64,000 bases of DNA from Pseudooceanicola pacificus (lineage in GTDB: Bacteria > Pseudomonadota > Alphaproteobacteria > Rhodobacterales > Rhodobacteraceae). The notes beneath the pieces were generated by a model. The model was given only the letters and a program-made list of their open reading frames with translations, did no database searches and was not told where the DNA came from. The stretch lies in contig NZ_WNXQ01000003.1 in NCBI RefSeq assembly GCF_009789075.1, positions 434,001-498,000 of the forward strand, given 5' to 3'. A program made the position numbers and the translations under genes. Of this stretch, positions 50,750 to 59,887 are shown in pieces (positions within the stretch are counted from its first letter, which is position 1; the number at the start of each line of letters is the position of its first letter).

Positions 50750-52248
50750 ACCCGAATACCGCTGAGATCGTTGCCAAACTCTGGCGAGAGGCCAAGACGC
50801 TGCAAGGCGGCGGCGTCTCGATCCTGCACTATGTCAACGAACTCACCTACCTGCTGTTTCTCAAGATGCTGGAGGAAACTGGCCAGACTGCGCTGATACC
50901 GCCCGCCTATAGCTGGAGCGACCTGTCCAAGGCCGAAGGGGGCGACCAACTGCGCTACTATCGCAAGCTGCTGCTTGACCTCGGTGATCCGAAGATCGTC
51001 CAGAACCCAATGGTCCTTGCCATCTTCACCGACGCACAGACCGCGATAAGCAAGCCGGTTGATCTTAAGAGGCTGACCACGAACATCGACAAGATCGACT
51101 GGTTCACCGCGAAGGAAGACGGCTTGGGCGACATGTACGAAGGCCTTATGCAAAAGGTCATGTCGGACACCAAGTCCAAGGCGGGTCAGTACTTCACCCC
51201 ACGCGCCCTGATTGACAGCATTATCCGCCTGATCAAGCCGCAACCGGGTGAGGTGATCCAAGACCCTGCAACCGGCACAGGCGGCTTCCTGATCGCAGCC
51301 GACCGCTACATCAAGGACGCAACCGACGACCTGTTCAAACTGATCGATGGCCAAGACCGGTTTCACAGCCCGGAGGAGCAAGGCAACTTTCAGCGACGCT
51401 TGGCATTCCGGGGCCATGAGTTCGTAAAGGACACACGCCGCCTTTGCGTCATGAACATGCTACTCCACGGCATCGAAAGCCTCGTTGGCTGTGAAGACAG
51501 CTGCGCGCCAGAGGGTGAAACGCTGGGTAAAGCAGACCTGATCCTGACAAACCCGCCGTTCAACAAGATGCCTGGCACTGTCAACAGACCCGACTTCACC
51601 CTAACGGCAGGTGAACGCGTCGGACCGATGCCCTTCCTCGAACATGCCGTTCGCATGCTGAAACCGGGTGGGCGTTGTGCAATCGTTGTCCCAGACGGAA
51701 TTCTTTACCACGAAGGTACTTCGGAAGAATTGCGCCGCTTCCTGATGGTGAACTGCAATCTGCACACCATTCTGCGCCTGCCCACTGGCATCTTTTATGC
51801 CCAAGGTGTGAAAACGAACGTGCTGTTCTTCACCCGTGTGACCGACAAGGTCTATCCCGCGAACCACAAGGTTCAGGCGACCGACGCCGTCTGGTTCTAT
51901 GACCTCCGCACCAATATGCCGTCTTTCGGCAAGACCAACGCGCTGACCGCTGAGCACTTTGCGGATTTCGAGCGGCTGTTCGGCCCAGACCCCAAGGGCG
52001 GATGGGAACGCGAAGAGGGAGATGAGGAAAGCCGGTGGCGGAAGCTGACCCGCGGCCAAATCGCGATGCGGGGTGACAACCTCGATTGGAAATGGCTCCG
52101 TGATGAAAGCGGCGACCCCGAAGACGAGATGACCGAACCCGACGAAATCGCGGCCGCGATCATTGGCCACCTTCGCACTGCACTCGAAGAGATCGAAGGG
52201 CTGACCGAGGAGTTGGACGCTGCGCCGATGGCGGAGGCCGCAGAATGA
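50746..52248 (+). CDS. hsdM: Type I modification methyltransferase subunit M
   Basis: A 500-residue N6-adenine methyltransferase. The helical HsdM_N domain covers about residues 1-130; the SAM motif is DPATGTGGFLIAA (about 173), and the catalytic NPPF is in LTNPPFNKMPG (about 267). Joined to hsdR and hsdS by ATGA overlaps. Methylates host recognition sites using HsdS specificity. Confidence 0.95.
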   Translation: MNPNTAEIVAKLWREAKTLQGGGVSILHYVNELTYLLFLKMLEETGQTALIPPAYSWSDLSKAEGGDQLRYYRKLLLDLGDPKIVQNPMVLAIFTDAQTAISKPVDLKRLTTNIDKIDWFTAKEDGLGDMYEGLMQKVMSDTKSKAGQYFTPRALIDSIIRLIKPQPGEVIQDPATGTGGFLIAADRYIKDATDDLFKLIDGQDRFHSPEEQGNFQRRLAFRGHEFVKDTRRLCVMNMLLHGIESLVGCEDSCAPEGETLGKADLILTNPPFNKMPGTVNRPDFTLTAGERVGPMPFLEHAVRMLKPGGRCAIVVPDGILYHEGTSEELRRFLMVNCNLHTILRLPTGIFYAQGVKTNVLFFTRVTDKVYPANHKVQATDAVWFYDLRTNMPSFGKTNALTAEHFADFERLFGPDPKGGWEREEGDEESRWRKLTRGQIAMRGDNLDWKWLRDESGDPEDEMTEPDEIAAAIIGHLRTALEEIEGLTEELDAAPMAEAAE

Positions 52249-53699
52249 CGGGGCTGCCGCAAGGCTGGGCTCAAACTACCTTAAGTGAAGCTTCGAAAGA
52301 CATCTCGTATGGCTTCACGACTTCGGCAACGTCCCAGCAGGGGCGTCCGAAGTTCCTACGAATTACAGATGTTCAAGACTATTCAGTCAATTGGGCCAGT
52401 GTCCCGTACTGCCAAGACGAACCACCAGAGAAATTCAATCTCGCTTCGGGTGACATCGTCATCGCGAGGACAGGTGCCACTACAGGGAAAAGCTACCTCA
52501 TTTCACAAGTGCCGGAACGAACAGTATTCGCATCCTATCTCATTCGCGTCCGCGCCAATGTCTGTATTGATCCGCCCTTTCTTTCCCGTTTCATGCAGTC
52601 GCCTGCCTATTGGGAGCAAATAACGACTGTTTCAAAGGGAACTGCACAACCGGGGGCAAACGCTTCAATCCTAGGGGCACTGGAAATCCCCCTTCCGCCA
52701 CTCCCCGAGCAGCGGCGGATTGTGCGCAAGCTAGACACCCTCAGCGCCCGCAGCTCCACAGCACGCACACAACTCACCGCCCTAGAAAAGTTGGTCCCAC
52801 GCTACAAGCTGGCCGTGCTGAGATCAGCTTTCGCAGGAGAGTTGACCGCCAAGTTCCGCGCTGAGAGAGCGCTTGAGGCGGTATCAACCCTGTTGAAGCG
52901 GGTCCCCCCGCTTCAGCAAGGCCGGGGTGGGCGCCAACCGACTACCGAAGTAATCGCGGGGCGAGGTGGCATTTCAGTAAACGTGCCCGACGTTGATTTG
53001 CCCGAAGGTTGGGATTGGGTGCCTTTGTTGCGCGTTGCACGGCAAGAGACGGGCCATACTCCGAGCCGTTCGCGCCCGGATTGGTGGGATGGTGACGTGT
53101 GCTGGATGAGCATTCCAGACGCGAACGTACACCACGGGCGGGTCATCTACGACACGCTCCAGAAGACGAACGAGGAAGGCTTGGCCAATTCGTCTGCCCG
53201 TCTTCTTCCGGCGGGAACAGTTGTCCTGTCTCGAACCGCCTCGGTTGGCTACATCTGTATCCTGGGCAAGGACATGGCGACCAGTCAGGACTTTGCGACA
53301 TGGACCTGCACCGACGCGCTTTTGCCTGAATACCTCATGTATGCGCTGCTGTCCGAAGGCGAGGACATCAAGAAGTTCGGGGAAGGTTCGACCCACACGA
53401 CTATCTACTTCCCCGAGATCAGGGCGTTTCACATCAAGCTCGCGCCAATCGAAGAGCAGCACGAAATCGTCCGAAGGATCAAAGCAGCTTTCGCCAAAAT
53501 CGACCGCCTCGCCGCCGAGGCCACAAAGGCCCTGAAACTGCTGGGCCACCTCGATCAACGCATTCTGGCCAAAGCCTTCGCGGGCGACCTGGTCCCCCAA
53601 GACCCCAATGACGAGCCCGCCGAAACCCTCTTAGCCCGCATCGTTGAGGCCCGCGCCACCGCGCCTAAAGCTAAGCGGGGGAGGAAGGCGAAGGCATGA
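52245..53699 (+). CDS. hsdS: Type I specificity subunit S
   Basis: A 484-residue HsdS with two target-recognition domains (about residues 5-150 and 245-400) separated by helical spacers. The repeated end-of-TRD motifs are LPPLPEQRRIVRKLDTLSAR and LAPIEEQHEIVRRIKAAFAK, which form the conserved coiled coils. Basic tail KAKRGRKAKA. Only one specificity gene is present, and I see no inverted second TRD for phase variation. The bipartite recognition sequence cannot be deduced. Confidence 0.94.
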   Translation: MTGLPQGWAQTTLSEASKDISYGFTTSATSQQGRPKFLRITDVQDYSVNWASVPYCQDEPPEKFNLASGDIVIARTGATTGKSYLISQVPERTVFASYLIRVRANVCIDPPFLSRFMQSPAYWEQITTVSKGTAQPGANASILGALEIPLPPLPEQRRIVRKLDTLSARSSTARTQLTALEKLVPRYKLAVLRSAFAGELTAKFRAERALEAVSTLLKRVPPLQQGRGGRQPTTEVIAGRGGISVNVPDVDLPEGWDWVPLLRVARQETGHTPSRSRPDWWDGDVCWMSIPDANVHHGRVIYDTLQKTNEEGLANSSARLLPAGTVVLSRTASVGYICILGKDMATSQDFATWTCTDALLPEYLMYALLSEGEDIKKFGEGSTHTTIYFPEIRAFHIKLAPIEEQHEIVRRIKAAFAKIDRLAAEATKALKLLGHLDQRILAKAFAGDLVPQDPNDEPAETLLARIVEARATAPKAKRGRKAKA

Positions 53700-55087
53700 C
53701 GCCCGATTTCGGCAACCCGCTGACCCGGCCACGGGGAGAATACTCGCTCAAGGTCGAGCAGGTTTCGGGTGACGATCAGGTCTGGGTCGTCTGGCTGCTG
53801 CCGTCGAATGAACAGCTGAAATCGCGCGGGTTCGCCTTGGATGAGAGCAATGCCAGCCCCTGCGTAATCATGACACTGGACGCCCGCAATGCGCGGTTCA
53901 TGATCCATCCCTTCTATACCGCGCCGGAGCAAGATGGCAGTTATACGAACAAGTATTCCTGGCTGACCGGCATCAGCTTCGATTGGGAAGACCCGACCAC
54001 GCCACCCGACGAGCACTCCGTCCATGAGCTGATTGAGGGCCAGCCTAGCGAGTTCATCATCTCGCTCGATTATGGGCTAGGCATCAAGCAGGGTTTTCGC
54101 GCCGTCATTCGGGCGCTGCGAGACCTGACCGATGCAAAGGTGATCTACATCGGTGACAAGGACGCAATCGGGGGCGAGTTCAAGGTGGATCGGCAGAGGT
54201 TTAGCCAAATCTGCGCCGAGGTGAAGCGGATCGACAGCCGGGCCAAGAAAGCCGAGAACGAGGTCAAGGACACGACTGTTTTCAACGCACTGGCAGAAAG
54301 CGCCGGAAAGAATGCGCGGCCCTTCCGTCTCGGGCGCAACGAAATCCGCCAACTCATTCAAGATTTCGCAGCCGATCCAGACTATCGCGACCCAAAGGCG
54401 CAGAAGGTGCTTGTCACCGAGATTGGCAAGGCGGCGCGCAGCATCGCGACGCAAGCGCCTGAGGCGACCGACAAGCTTGTCTCGGATTTGCAGCTTTCGC
54501 GCTTGGAGGTGGCTGTTGATGAATTTCGCCATCGGCTTGGCCAGAACCAGAGCGAGACCGAGTGGCAGAAGTTTTTCGAAGCCGATCCCTTTATGCTGTC
54601 CTTTGCCTTTGGCTATCCGATCAGTTTTGTGAACGGGCAGACCTATGTGGGCGGGCGAAGGATCGACGGCAAAGGTGAGAAGATAAGCGATTTTCTGGTC
54701 AAAAACAGTATCAGCAGCAATGCTGCGCTGATCGAAATCAAGAAGCCCGCAACGCCGCTGCTGAAACCAAGCCCCTATCGAGATCGCGTATTTGCGCCGC
54801 ATGACGAGCTGTCGGGTGGGATCACGCAGGTTCTCGATCAGCGCTATCACTTCGTGGGTAACTTCGCTCAGCATTTGAAGGACAACGAATGGTGGGGCGA
54901 GAACGCTCTGGCAGACTTCGACGTAGATTGTGTCCTGATCGCGGGAACTATGCCCGAAAACAAAGACCAACGACGCTCATTTCAGCTATTTCGAAAGAAC
55001 TCCCACGGGGTTCGAATTTTCACTTTTGATGAAGTTTTTCGACAGCTTGAGCAGATACTTGGGTATCTGAAAGCGGGCAGCGAATGA
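53696..55087 (+). CDS. sduA: Shedu-type (DUF4263) nuclease coupled to type I R-M
   Basis: A 463-residue protein whose C-terminal half matches the Shedu/DUF4263 nuclease: SETEWQKFFEADPFMLSFAF (about residues 285-304), then the PD-(D/E)xK-like core ISDFLVKNSISSNAALIEIKKP split as D in ISDFLV and E-x-K in ALIEIKKP (about 330-350), and GGITQVLDQRYHFV. The N-terminal 270 residues are a separate sensor-like region of unknown family. ATG overlaps the hsdS stop (ATGA), so it is translated together with the R-M system. Shedu is a known single-gene anti-phage system. Confidence 0.82.
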   Translation: MTPDFGNPLTRPRGEYSLKVEQVSGDDQVWVVWLLPSNEQLKSRGFALDESNASPCVIMTLDARNARFMIHPFYTAPEQDGSYTNKYSWLTGISFDWEDPTTPPDEHSVHELIEGQPSEFIISLDYGLGIKQGFRAVIRALRDLTDAKVIYIGDKDAIGGEFKVDRQRFSQICAEVKRIDSRAKKAENEVKDTTVFNALAESAGKNARPFRLGRNEIRQLIQDFAADPDYRDPKAQKVLVTEIGKAARSIATQAPEATDKLVSDLQLSRLEVAVDEFRHRLGQNQSETEWQKFFEADPFMLSFAFGYPISFVNGQTYVGGRRIDGKGEKISDFLVKNSISSNAALIEIKKPATPLLKPSPYRDRVFAPHDELSGGITQVLDQRYHFVGNFAQHLKDNEWWGENALADFDVDCVLIAGTMPENKDQRRSFQLFRKNSHGVRIFTFDEVFRQLEQILGYLKAGSE

Positions 55088-55109
55088 CGTGTTATGAGGA
55101 TGTGCAATT

Positions 55110-56615
55110 ATGCCGCGAAGAAGCATCACGGATGAAGAAATCGGCCTGATCAAGGCCATGCTGCGCCGTGGAATGCGGAACCGGGACATCCAGTTTTATT
55201 TCAACCGCCAAGACCGCCCGGTGAACTCTGGACGGATTACCGGGATAAATGCGGGTACCTATGGCCCAGAGGTCGCAGAGGCGACGGATGCTGCCTTGGA
55301 CGTCTTCCTTGCTGGCTTCGCGCCCGCAGAGGTGGGTGTCGTTGTCGAAGCCGGGGCAGCGCGTGAACCGACGCTAGCTGAAAAGGCGGTTGCCCGCTTC
55401 GTTCAACGTGAAGGCGGCTGGTTTCTCGCGAATGGGGAGACCTCGGATCAGGAGTGTAAGGCCGAATTTAACCCACGCCGCATGGAGCCAATCGTTCGTG
55501 CGATTGCCGCTCTGGCCAACAACCGGGGCGGTTTTGTTTTCATTGGCGTCCAAAATGCCGACTGTCGGGCAGTTGGAATGCCGAACACGTCCTTTCAAGA
55601 TACGGACATTGTTCGCATCACTGACAAGGTGAAGACCCTTCTGACCCCGACGCCGGTGTTCGCAAAGGAGGTCATCAGCCTGGGGGGACTACCGGTCGGC
55701 GTTGTTCATGTCGAAAAGTATGCGACCCCGCCCGTGATCGTTTGCAAGGATGCAGAAGGGCTGGAAGACGGGTCTATCCTGTTTCGGTATCCTGGGCAGT
55801 CCGGAAAGATCAAGTTCGGCGATCTGCTCGCGATGCTGCGTGAACGCGACCGGGCGGCGACCCAAACTCTGCTGGCAAGTGCAACCCGCCTAAGTGAAAT
55901 CGGCGCGGACCGGGCGTTGATTGTGGATACCCAAAAAGGCGAGTTAGACGCTGGGTCAAAGCGTATTGTGATCGACCGCACCTTGGCCGATCAACTCGAT
56001 TTCATTCGCGAAGGGGAGTTTGAAGAACTCGCTGGGGCACCTGCGTTGCGGCTTGTCGGCGATGTTCACGCAGTAGACCCAGACGGACAGGTGGTTGAAC
56101 GGATCGAAGGGCGAGCACTCGACGCCGACGCCGTTTTGTTTGCTTACCTCGGCCATGAAGTTGTTCGCGAACCGGTCGAATACATCTGCTTGTCCGCAAA
56201 GGTGCAGAGGCAATGGCTCCCCGTCTTCTACTTTGTTCGGCTTGCGGGCGGCGACATCGACGCTGCGATTGAGGCGTTAGATGCAACGAATGCGGTCTAC
56301 CGCGTCTCAAAGCAAAACGCTCTTGAACGACTGAAGGGACAGCGATCCGCCTTCGAACGACCCGGCGGAGCGATCCTTGAAGTGGTGGCAGCTTTGCAGG
56401 CTGGCCAGTTCGGCGAACTCCGTCAGAGGTTCAACGACTGGCAGATCGTGCGCGGCATTCGTGGCCTGCCTGACGGGTTTGAGCCTGCCGATCCGCTTTT
56501 CGACCTATTGCGAGACATCTATCGGGATGCAGACGGGAACGCCAACGTCCGCAGCGGCGTCTTCAGTGCTGCTGCTCGCCTTGATGAACTTGAGCATGCG
56601 ATGCAATCAGGTTGA
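55110..56615 (+). CDS. AlbA_2 (Schlafen-like) ATP-binding domain protein
   Basis: A 501-residue protein 22 bp after the Shedu gene. Residues 1-45 are an HTH-like region (IKAMLRRGMRNRDIQFYFNR). The AlbA_2 domain is at about 110-230, with ECKAEFNPRRMEPIVRAIAA and NNRGGFVFIGVQN as its core. The C-terminal half (about 250-500) is unassigned. AlbA_2 proteins occur in many defence operons as putative nucleotide-sensing or RNA/DNA-binding effectors. Probably the fifth member of the R-M/Shedu operon. Confidence 0.8.
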   Translation: MPRRSITDEEIGLIKAMLRRGMRNRDIQFYFNRQDRPVNSGRITGINAGTYGPEVAEATDAALDVFLAGFAPAEVGVVVEAGAAREPTLAEKAVARFVQREGGWFLANGETSDQECKAEFNPRRMEPIVRAIAALANNRGGFVFIGVQNADCRAVGMPNTSFQDTDIVRITDKVKTLLTPTPVFAKEVISLGGLPVGVVHVEKYATPPVIVCKDAEGLEDGSILFRYPGQSGKIKFGDLLAMLRERDRAATQTLLASATRLSEIGADRALIVDTQKGELDAGSKRIVIDRTLADQLDFIREGEFEELAGAPALRLVGDVHAVDPDGQVVERIEGRALDADAVLFAYLGHEVVREPVEYICLSAKVQRQWLPVFYFVRLAGGDIDAAIEALDATNAVYRVSKQNALERLKGQRSAFERPGGAILEVVAALQAGQFGELRQRFNDWQIVRGIRGLPDGFEPADPLFDLLRDIYRDADGNANVRSGVFSAAARLDELEHAMQSG

Positions 56616-57201
56616 CGAAAAGTATCTTCGACGACGTCATGGGACTGCCCTGAAACCGGCTCGTGCCGTCAAGGAGGCCTACCTTCTGTCCGAACAATCC
56701 ATAAATTCTGGGATTGGCTTGTTTCGGCCCGGCAACGGAGGTGCCTACATGCCGAAATTTAGTAGGGTTTTTTGCCGGTTTTCATGGGGCGCGGGATGGC
56801 TGTCGGCGTGGTACGGGTGACGGCGGGTGGCAGCGGCATCGTAGGCCCTCGGGAAGGGCCGCTAAGCTGGGTCATTGATGCAGCGCCCTATCTCCCCAAA
56901 GGGACTACTCAAGCCTCTCCTTGGGCGTCTTGATGCGTCTCTTGAAGGCTTGGATGCCCCAATCTCAAATGCTCCTCACAGGCGACAGCGAACTGCCGAG
57001 GCGTTTCGCCTTGAGGACCTGTTGAAGAACTCGGGGATTTCAGGGTGAACCGACCGACCCGCAAGCCATCGCCTGCACTGCCGCACAGGCGTGGGTTCCA
57101 GAGAACAGGGGAGTGTTGCCTACTATTTGCCTATTAGTGCCAAAATCTCCCAAGAGCCAACCTTGCGGTTTGGCAAGCAACGCATTGCTAATCTTAGGGA
57201 T
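56616..57201. other. Right-end island flank, largely non-coding
   Basis: Apart from one small frame (56878-57048) there is no supported gene. A hairpin GGCCCT-cggga-AGGGCC is at 56844-56860 and may terminate the defence operon. The last 150 bp before the right attachment site contain no recognisable feature. Confidence 0.4.
56878..57048 (+). CDS. Small hypothetical ORF at island right end
   Basis: A 56-codon frame beginning MQRPISPKGLLKPLLGRLDA and ending EAFRLEDLLKNSGISG. No clear ribosome-binding site and no family match. It could be a fragment of an ATPase or integrase-associated gene; weak call. Confidence 0.25.
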   Translation: MQRPISPKGLLKPLLGRLDASLEGLDAPISNAPHRRQRTAEAFRLEDLLKNSGISG

Positions 57202-57250
57202 TTTTGGCTCCGGCGGTAGGGATCGAACCTACGACCAATTGATTAACAGT
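57202..57250. repeat. Right attachment site (inside tRNA-Asn)
   Basis: 49 bp identical to 41406-41454. It spans the anticodon loop to the 3' CCA of the intact tRNA-Asn, so island insertion left the tRNA functional. Confidence 0.9.
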
Positions 57251-57279
57251 CAACTGCTCTACCGCTGAGCTACGCCGGA
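57205..57279 (-). tRNA. tRNA-Asn (anticodon GTT)
   Basis: On the minus strand: acceptor TCCGGCG/CGCCGGA with discriminator G, D-arm GCTC...GAGC, anticodon loop CTGTTAA on stem TTGA/TCAA, T-loop TTCGATC and encoded CCA. Its 3' 46 nt are duplicated at 41409-41454, marking it as the integration site of the island. Confidence 0.96.
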
Positions 57280-57357
57280 ACACCGGGGGCCGTATAGCAA
57301 CAGGATTCTGCCCCGGCAAGGGCCAAACCGACATCAATTCGTGATTTTCCGCTCGTG

Positions 57358-58272
57358 TCAGGACAGCCTGCGGAAAACCGTTGCCGCGGTCAGGTCTCCT
57401 TCGGGGGCGACGCGGTTTTTCCCCATCAGATCAATCAGATGCGCCAACACGTTGCGGGTGGCGGCGGGCAGCATGGCGGCGGGGATGTCGGTGTAGATGC
57501 GCGCGGCCAGGTCGGCAGAAGCGGCGGGGCCGGCGGCGAGGGCCTCGAGGATGGCGGCCTCGCGGGTGCGGCGATGGGCCAGCAGCCAGTCGATGCGCTC
57601 GCCCGGCTGCTCGATCGGGGCGCCGTGGCCGGGCAGCAGGCGGCGGGGCGCCCGGGCGCGCAGGCGCTCGCAGGAGGCCATGAAATCCGTCAGGTCTCCG
57701 TCGGGCGGCGAGACGATGGAGGTCGCCCAGCCCATCACCAGGTCGCCGCAGAACACCGTGCCGCGCAGGTCGAACACCATGTGGTTGCCGAAATGTCCCG
57801 GCGTCCAGATCGCGGTCATGTGCCAGCCCTCGCCGGATACGGTCGCGCCGTCGGGCAGGCTCACATCGGGAACGAAGTCCGAATCCGCGCCTTCGCCGCC
57901 GCCGATCTCGCCCGATTGCGCCAGGCGCCGCATCACCTCGGACTGCCCGGCCAGCGCGCCGCCATAGGCCAGGACCGGGGCGCCCGTCTCACGCGACAGG
58001 GCCCGGGCAAGGGGGGAATGGTCGCGATGCGCATGGGTGACGAGGATCTGGGTGATGCGTTCGCCGGCGCGGGGGGCCGAGAGGATGGCAGCGAGATGCG
58101 CGGCGTCGTCGGGGCCGGGGTCGATCACCGCCAGGTCTCCCGAACCGACGAGATAGGTGTTCGTGCCCCGGTAGGTGAAGGCGGACGGATTGCCGCAGAG
58201 GATGCGGCGGACACCGGGGGCGACCTGCTCGGCCCGGCCCACGGGCGGATTGAAATCGTCGGGCGCCTGCAT
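57358..58272 (-). CDS. MBL-fold hydrolase (LACTB2-like)
   Basis: A 304-residue metallo-beta-lactamase-fold protein starting MQAPDDFNPPVG at 58272. Metal ligands are in VTHAHRDHSPLA (about residues 80-91), TPGHFGNHM, FCGDLVM and LPGHGAP. The C-terminal winged-helix-like tail (TDIPAAMLPAATRNVLAHLI) is typical of the LACTB2 branch. Substrate unknown; divergent from the EnvZ-like kinase. Confidence 0.88.
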   Translation of the reverse strand: MQAPDDFNPPVGRAEQVAPGVRRILCGNPSAFTYRGTNTYLVGSGDLAVIDPGPDDAAHLAAILSAPRAGERITQILVTHAHRDHSPLARALSRETGAPVLAYGGALAGQSEVMRRLAQSGEIGGGEGADSDFVPDVSLPDGATVSGEGWHMTAIWTPGHFGNHMVFDLRGTVFCGDLVMGWATSIVSPPDGDLTDFMASCERLRARAPRRLLPGHGAPIEQPGERIDWLLAHRRTREAAILEALAAGPAASADLAARIYTDIPAAMLPAATRNVLAHLIDLMGKNRVAPEGDLTAATVFRRLS

Positions 58273-58313
58273 CGTGTCTTCCTTCCTCCCGTGCTGCGCC
58301 ATAGGCTTAGCCC

Positions 58314-59609
58314 ATGACGTTCGGATGGCTCAAACGATATGTTCCGCGCTCGCTCTATGGCCGGGCGCTGCTGATCCTCGTGCTGCCGGTGGTGACACTG
58401 CAGCTGGTGGTCTCGATCGTCTTCATCCAGCGCCATTTCGAGGGCGTGACAGTGCAGATGACCCGCAATGTCAGCCGCGAGATCGCGCTGCTGCTGGATT
58501 CGGCGGGGCGCGCGCCCCTGGGCCCGCTGGCGATGCCGCTGAACATCGCGGTCGAGTCGGTGACCGAGGCCGAGGTGCCGGCGGAAAACGAACGCCGCTG
58601 GTTCGACCTGTCGGGCGCTGTGGTGATCCGCACGATCTTTCAGCTGAGGCCCGAGACCCGGGCGGTGCTGCTGCCGGACGACAGCGTGGTGCAGATTTTC
58701 TCGGACAGCGCCATCGGGCCGCTCAGGATCACCTTCGACCGGCGGCGGGTTTCGGCGTCCAACCCGCATCAGCTGCTGGTGAACATGGTCTTCTTCGGCA
58801 TCCTGATGACCGCCATCGCCTATATCTACCTGCGCAACCAGCTGCGGCCGATCACCCGGCTGGCGGCGGCGGCCGAGGCTTTTGGCCGGGGCAGGGTCGA
58901 ATCCTACTGGCCGGGCGGCGCGAACGAGGTGCGCGCGGCGGGGCATGCCTTTGTCGACATGCGCAACCGGATCGAACGGCATATCGAGCAGCGGACCCTA
59001 ATGCTCTCGGGTGTCAGTCACGACCTGCGCACCCCGCTGACCCGGCTGAAGCTGGGCCTGTCGATGCTGGACGATGACGAGGCCCGCGCGATGGAGCACG
59101 ATGTCGACGACATGCAGCGGATGCTGGACGAGTTCCTGGCCTTTGCCCGTGGCGCGGCCGAAGACGAGGTCGAGTCGGTCAATGTCATCGAACTGGTGCG
59201 CGCCGTGGTCGCAGACGCCGTGCGCGGCGGGACCAATGTCACGCTGGGGCCGATGCTCGGCGCTGGCAAGGTCAGGATGCGGCCGGTGGCGATCCGGCGG
59301 GCGCTTGGCAACCTGATCGCCAATGCGGGGCGCTACGGGACGCGGGCCGAGGTGTCGGTGCTGCTGACCGGCAAGAGCCTGCGCATCCGGGTCGAGGACG
59401 ACGGCCCCGGCATCCCCCAGGACCGGATCGACGAGGCTCTGCGCCCCTTTACCCGGCTGGAACCCGCGCGCAACCAGAACCGTGGCACCGGCGTGGGGCT
59501 GGGCCTGTCGATCGCGGCGGATATCGCCCGCGCGCATGGCGGCGTGCTGCGCTTGGGCCGCAGCGAGGCCCTGGGCGGCTTGCAGGCCGACCTGGTGATC
59601 GGCAGCTGA
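58314..59609 (+). CDS. EnvZ-like sensor histidine kinase
   Basis: A 431-residue membrane kinase with two transmembrane helices (ALLILVLPVVTLQLVVSIVF near 19 and MVFFGILMTAIAYIYL near 160) flanking a periplasmic domain, then HAMP. H-box SHDLRTPLTRLKLGLSML (about residues 235-252), N-box ALGNLIANAGRYG, G1 VEDDGPGIP and G2 GTGVGLGLSIAADI. No response regulator is adjacent; in relatives an OmpR-type regulator is the partner. Confidence 0.9.
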   Translation: MTFGWLKRYVPRSLYGRALLILVLPVVTLQLVVSIVFIQRHFEGVTVQMTRNVSREIALLLDSAGRAPLGPLAMPLNIAVESVTEAEVPAENERRWFDLSGAVVIRTIFQLRPETRAVLLPDDSVVQIFSDSAIGPLRITFDRRRVSASNPHQLLVNMVFFGILMTAIAYIYLRNQLRPITRLAAAAEAFGRGRVESYWPGGANEVRAAGHAFVDMRNRIERHIEQRTLMLSGVSHDLRTPLTRLKLGLSMLDDDEARAMEHDVDDMQRMLDEFLAFARGAAEDEVESVNVIELVRAVVADAVRGGTNVTLGPMLGAGKVRMRPVAIRRALGNLIANAGRYGTRAEVSVLLTGKSLRIRVEDDGPGIPQDRIDEALRPFTRLEPARNQNRGTGVGLGLSIAADIARAHGGVLRLGRSEALGGLQADLVIGS

Positions 59610-59679
59610 GGCCGGGCCGCCACGGCACATATCTGCGGTCTTTGGGCGACGGGTGCTGCGATCCGACGGGGCAGGGGAG

Positions 59680-59755
59680 TGGTAGGCCCGGCAGGATTTG
59701 AACCCGCAACCAAAGCGTTATGAGCGCTCTGCTCTAACCGTTGAGCTACAGGCCC
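59680..59755 (-). tRNA. tRNA-Ile2 (CAT, lysidine type) or tRNA-Met
   Basis: On the minus strand: acceptor GGGCCTG/CGGGCCT, a short D-loop (GCTCAACGGTTAGAGC), anticodon loop CTCATAA (CAT) on GCGCT-type stem, T-loop TTCAAAT and encoded CCA. The short D-arm matches tRNA-Ile with the modified CAU anticodon better than elongator tRNA-Met; the two cannot be separated with certainty by eye. Confidence 0.85.
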
Positions 59756-59887
59756 GCCGCGTCCTGATTAGGCAAGCCCCGCGGGCCGGTCAAGTCGCGA
59801 GGCTTGCCAGCCGGGCCGCGGGCTGGTTCTGTGGCCGCCGAGACGGCGACGGCGCACCCGCGCAGGCGCTCAAGCGGAGGACACGTC

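Larger units (their letters stand above)
41406..57250. mobile_element. tRNA-Asn-integrated genomic island (about 15.8 kb)
   Basis: Bounded by identical 49-bp copies of the tRNA-Asn 3' part (41406-41454 and 57202-57250). A P4-type integrase sits beside the left copy and the right copy completes the intact tRNA gene. Cargo: excisionase-like HTH, winged-helix protein, GIY-YIG-like protein, a RarA-C-like protein with a second recombinase, type I R-M, Shedu nuclease and an AlbA_2 protein. All real genes inside run on the plus strand. The element looks complete and possibly still excisable. Confidence 0.88.

Noticed and set aside
52245..53699. Possible phase-variable hsdS inversion with the nearby recombinase
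   Set aside because: Only one hsdS is present and I found no second TRD or inverted repeat; the recombinase lies upstream of hsdR, not beside hsdS.
58314..59609. Considered as the kinase partner of the response regulator at 8663
   Set aside because: It is about 50 kb away and of EnvZ type; the adjacent symporter-kinase is the natural partner.
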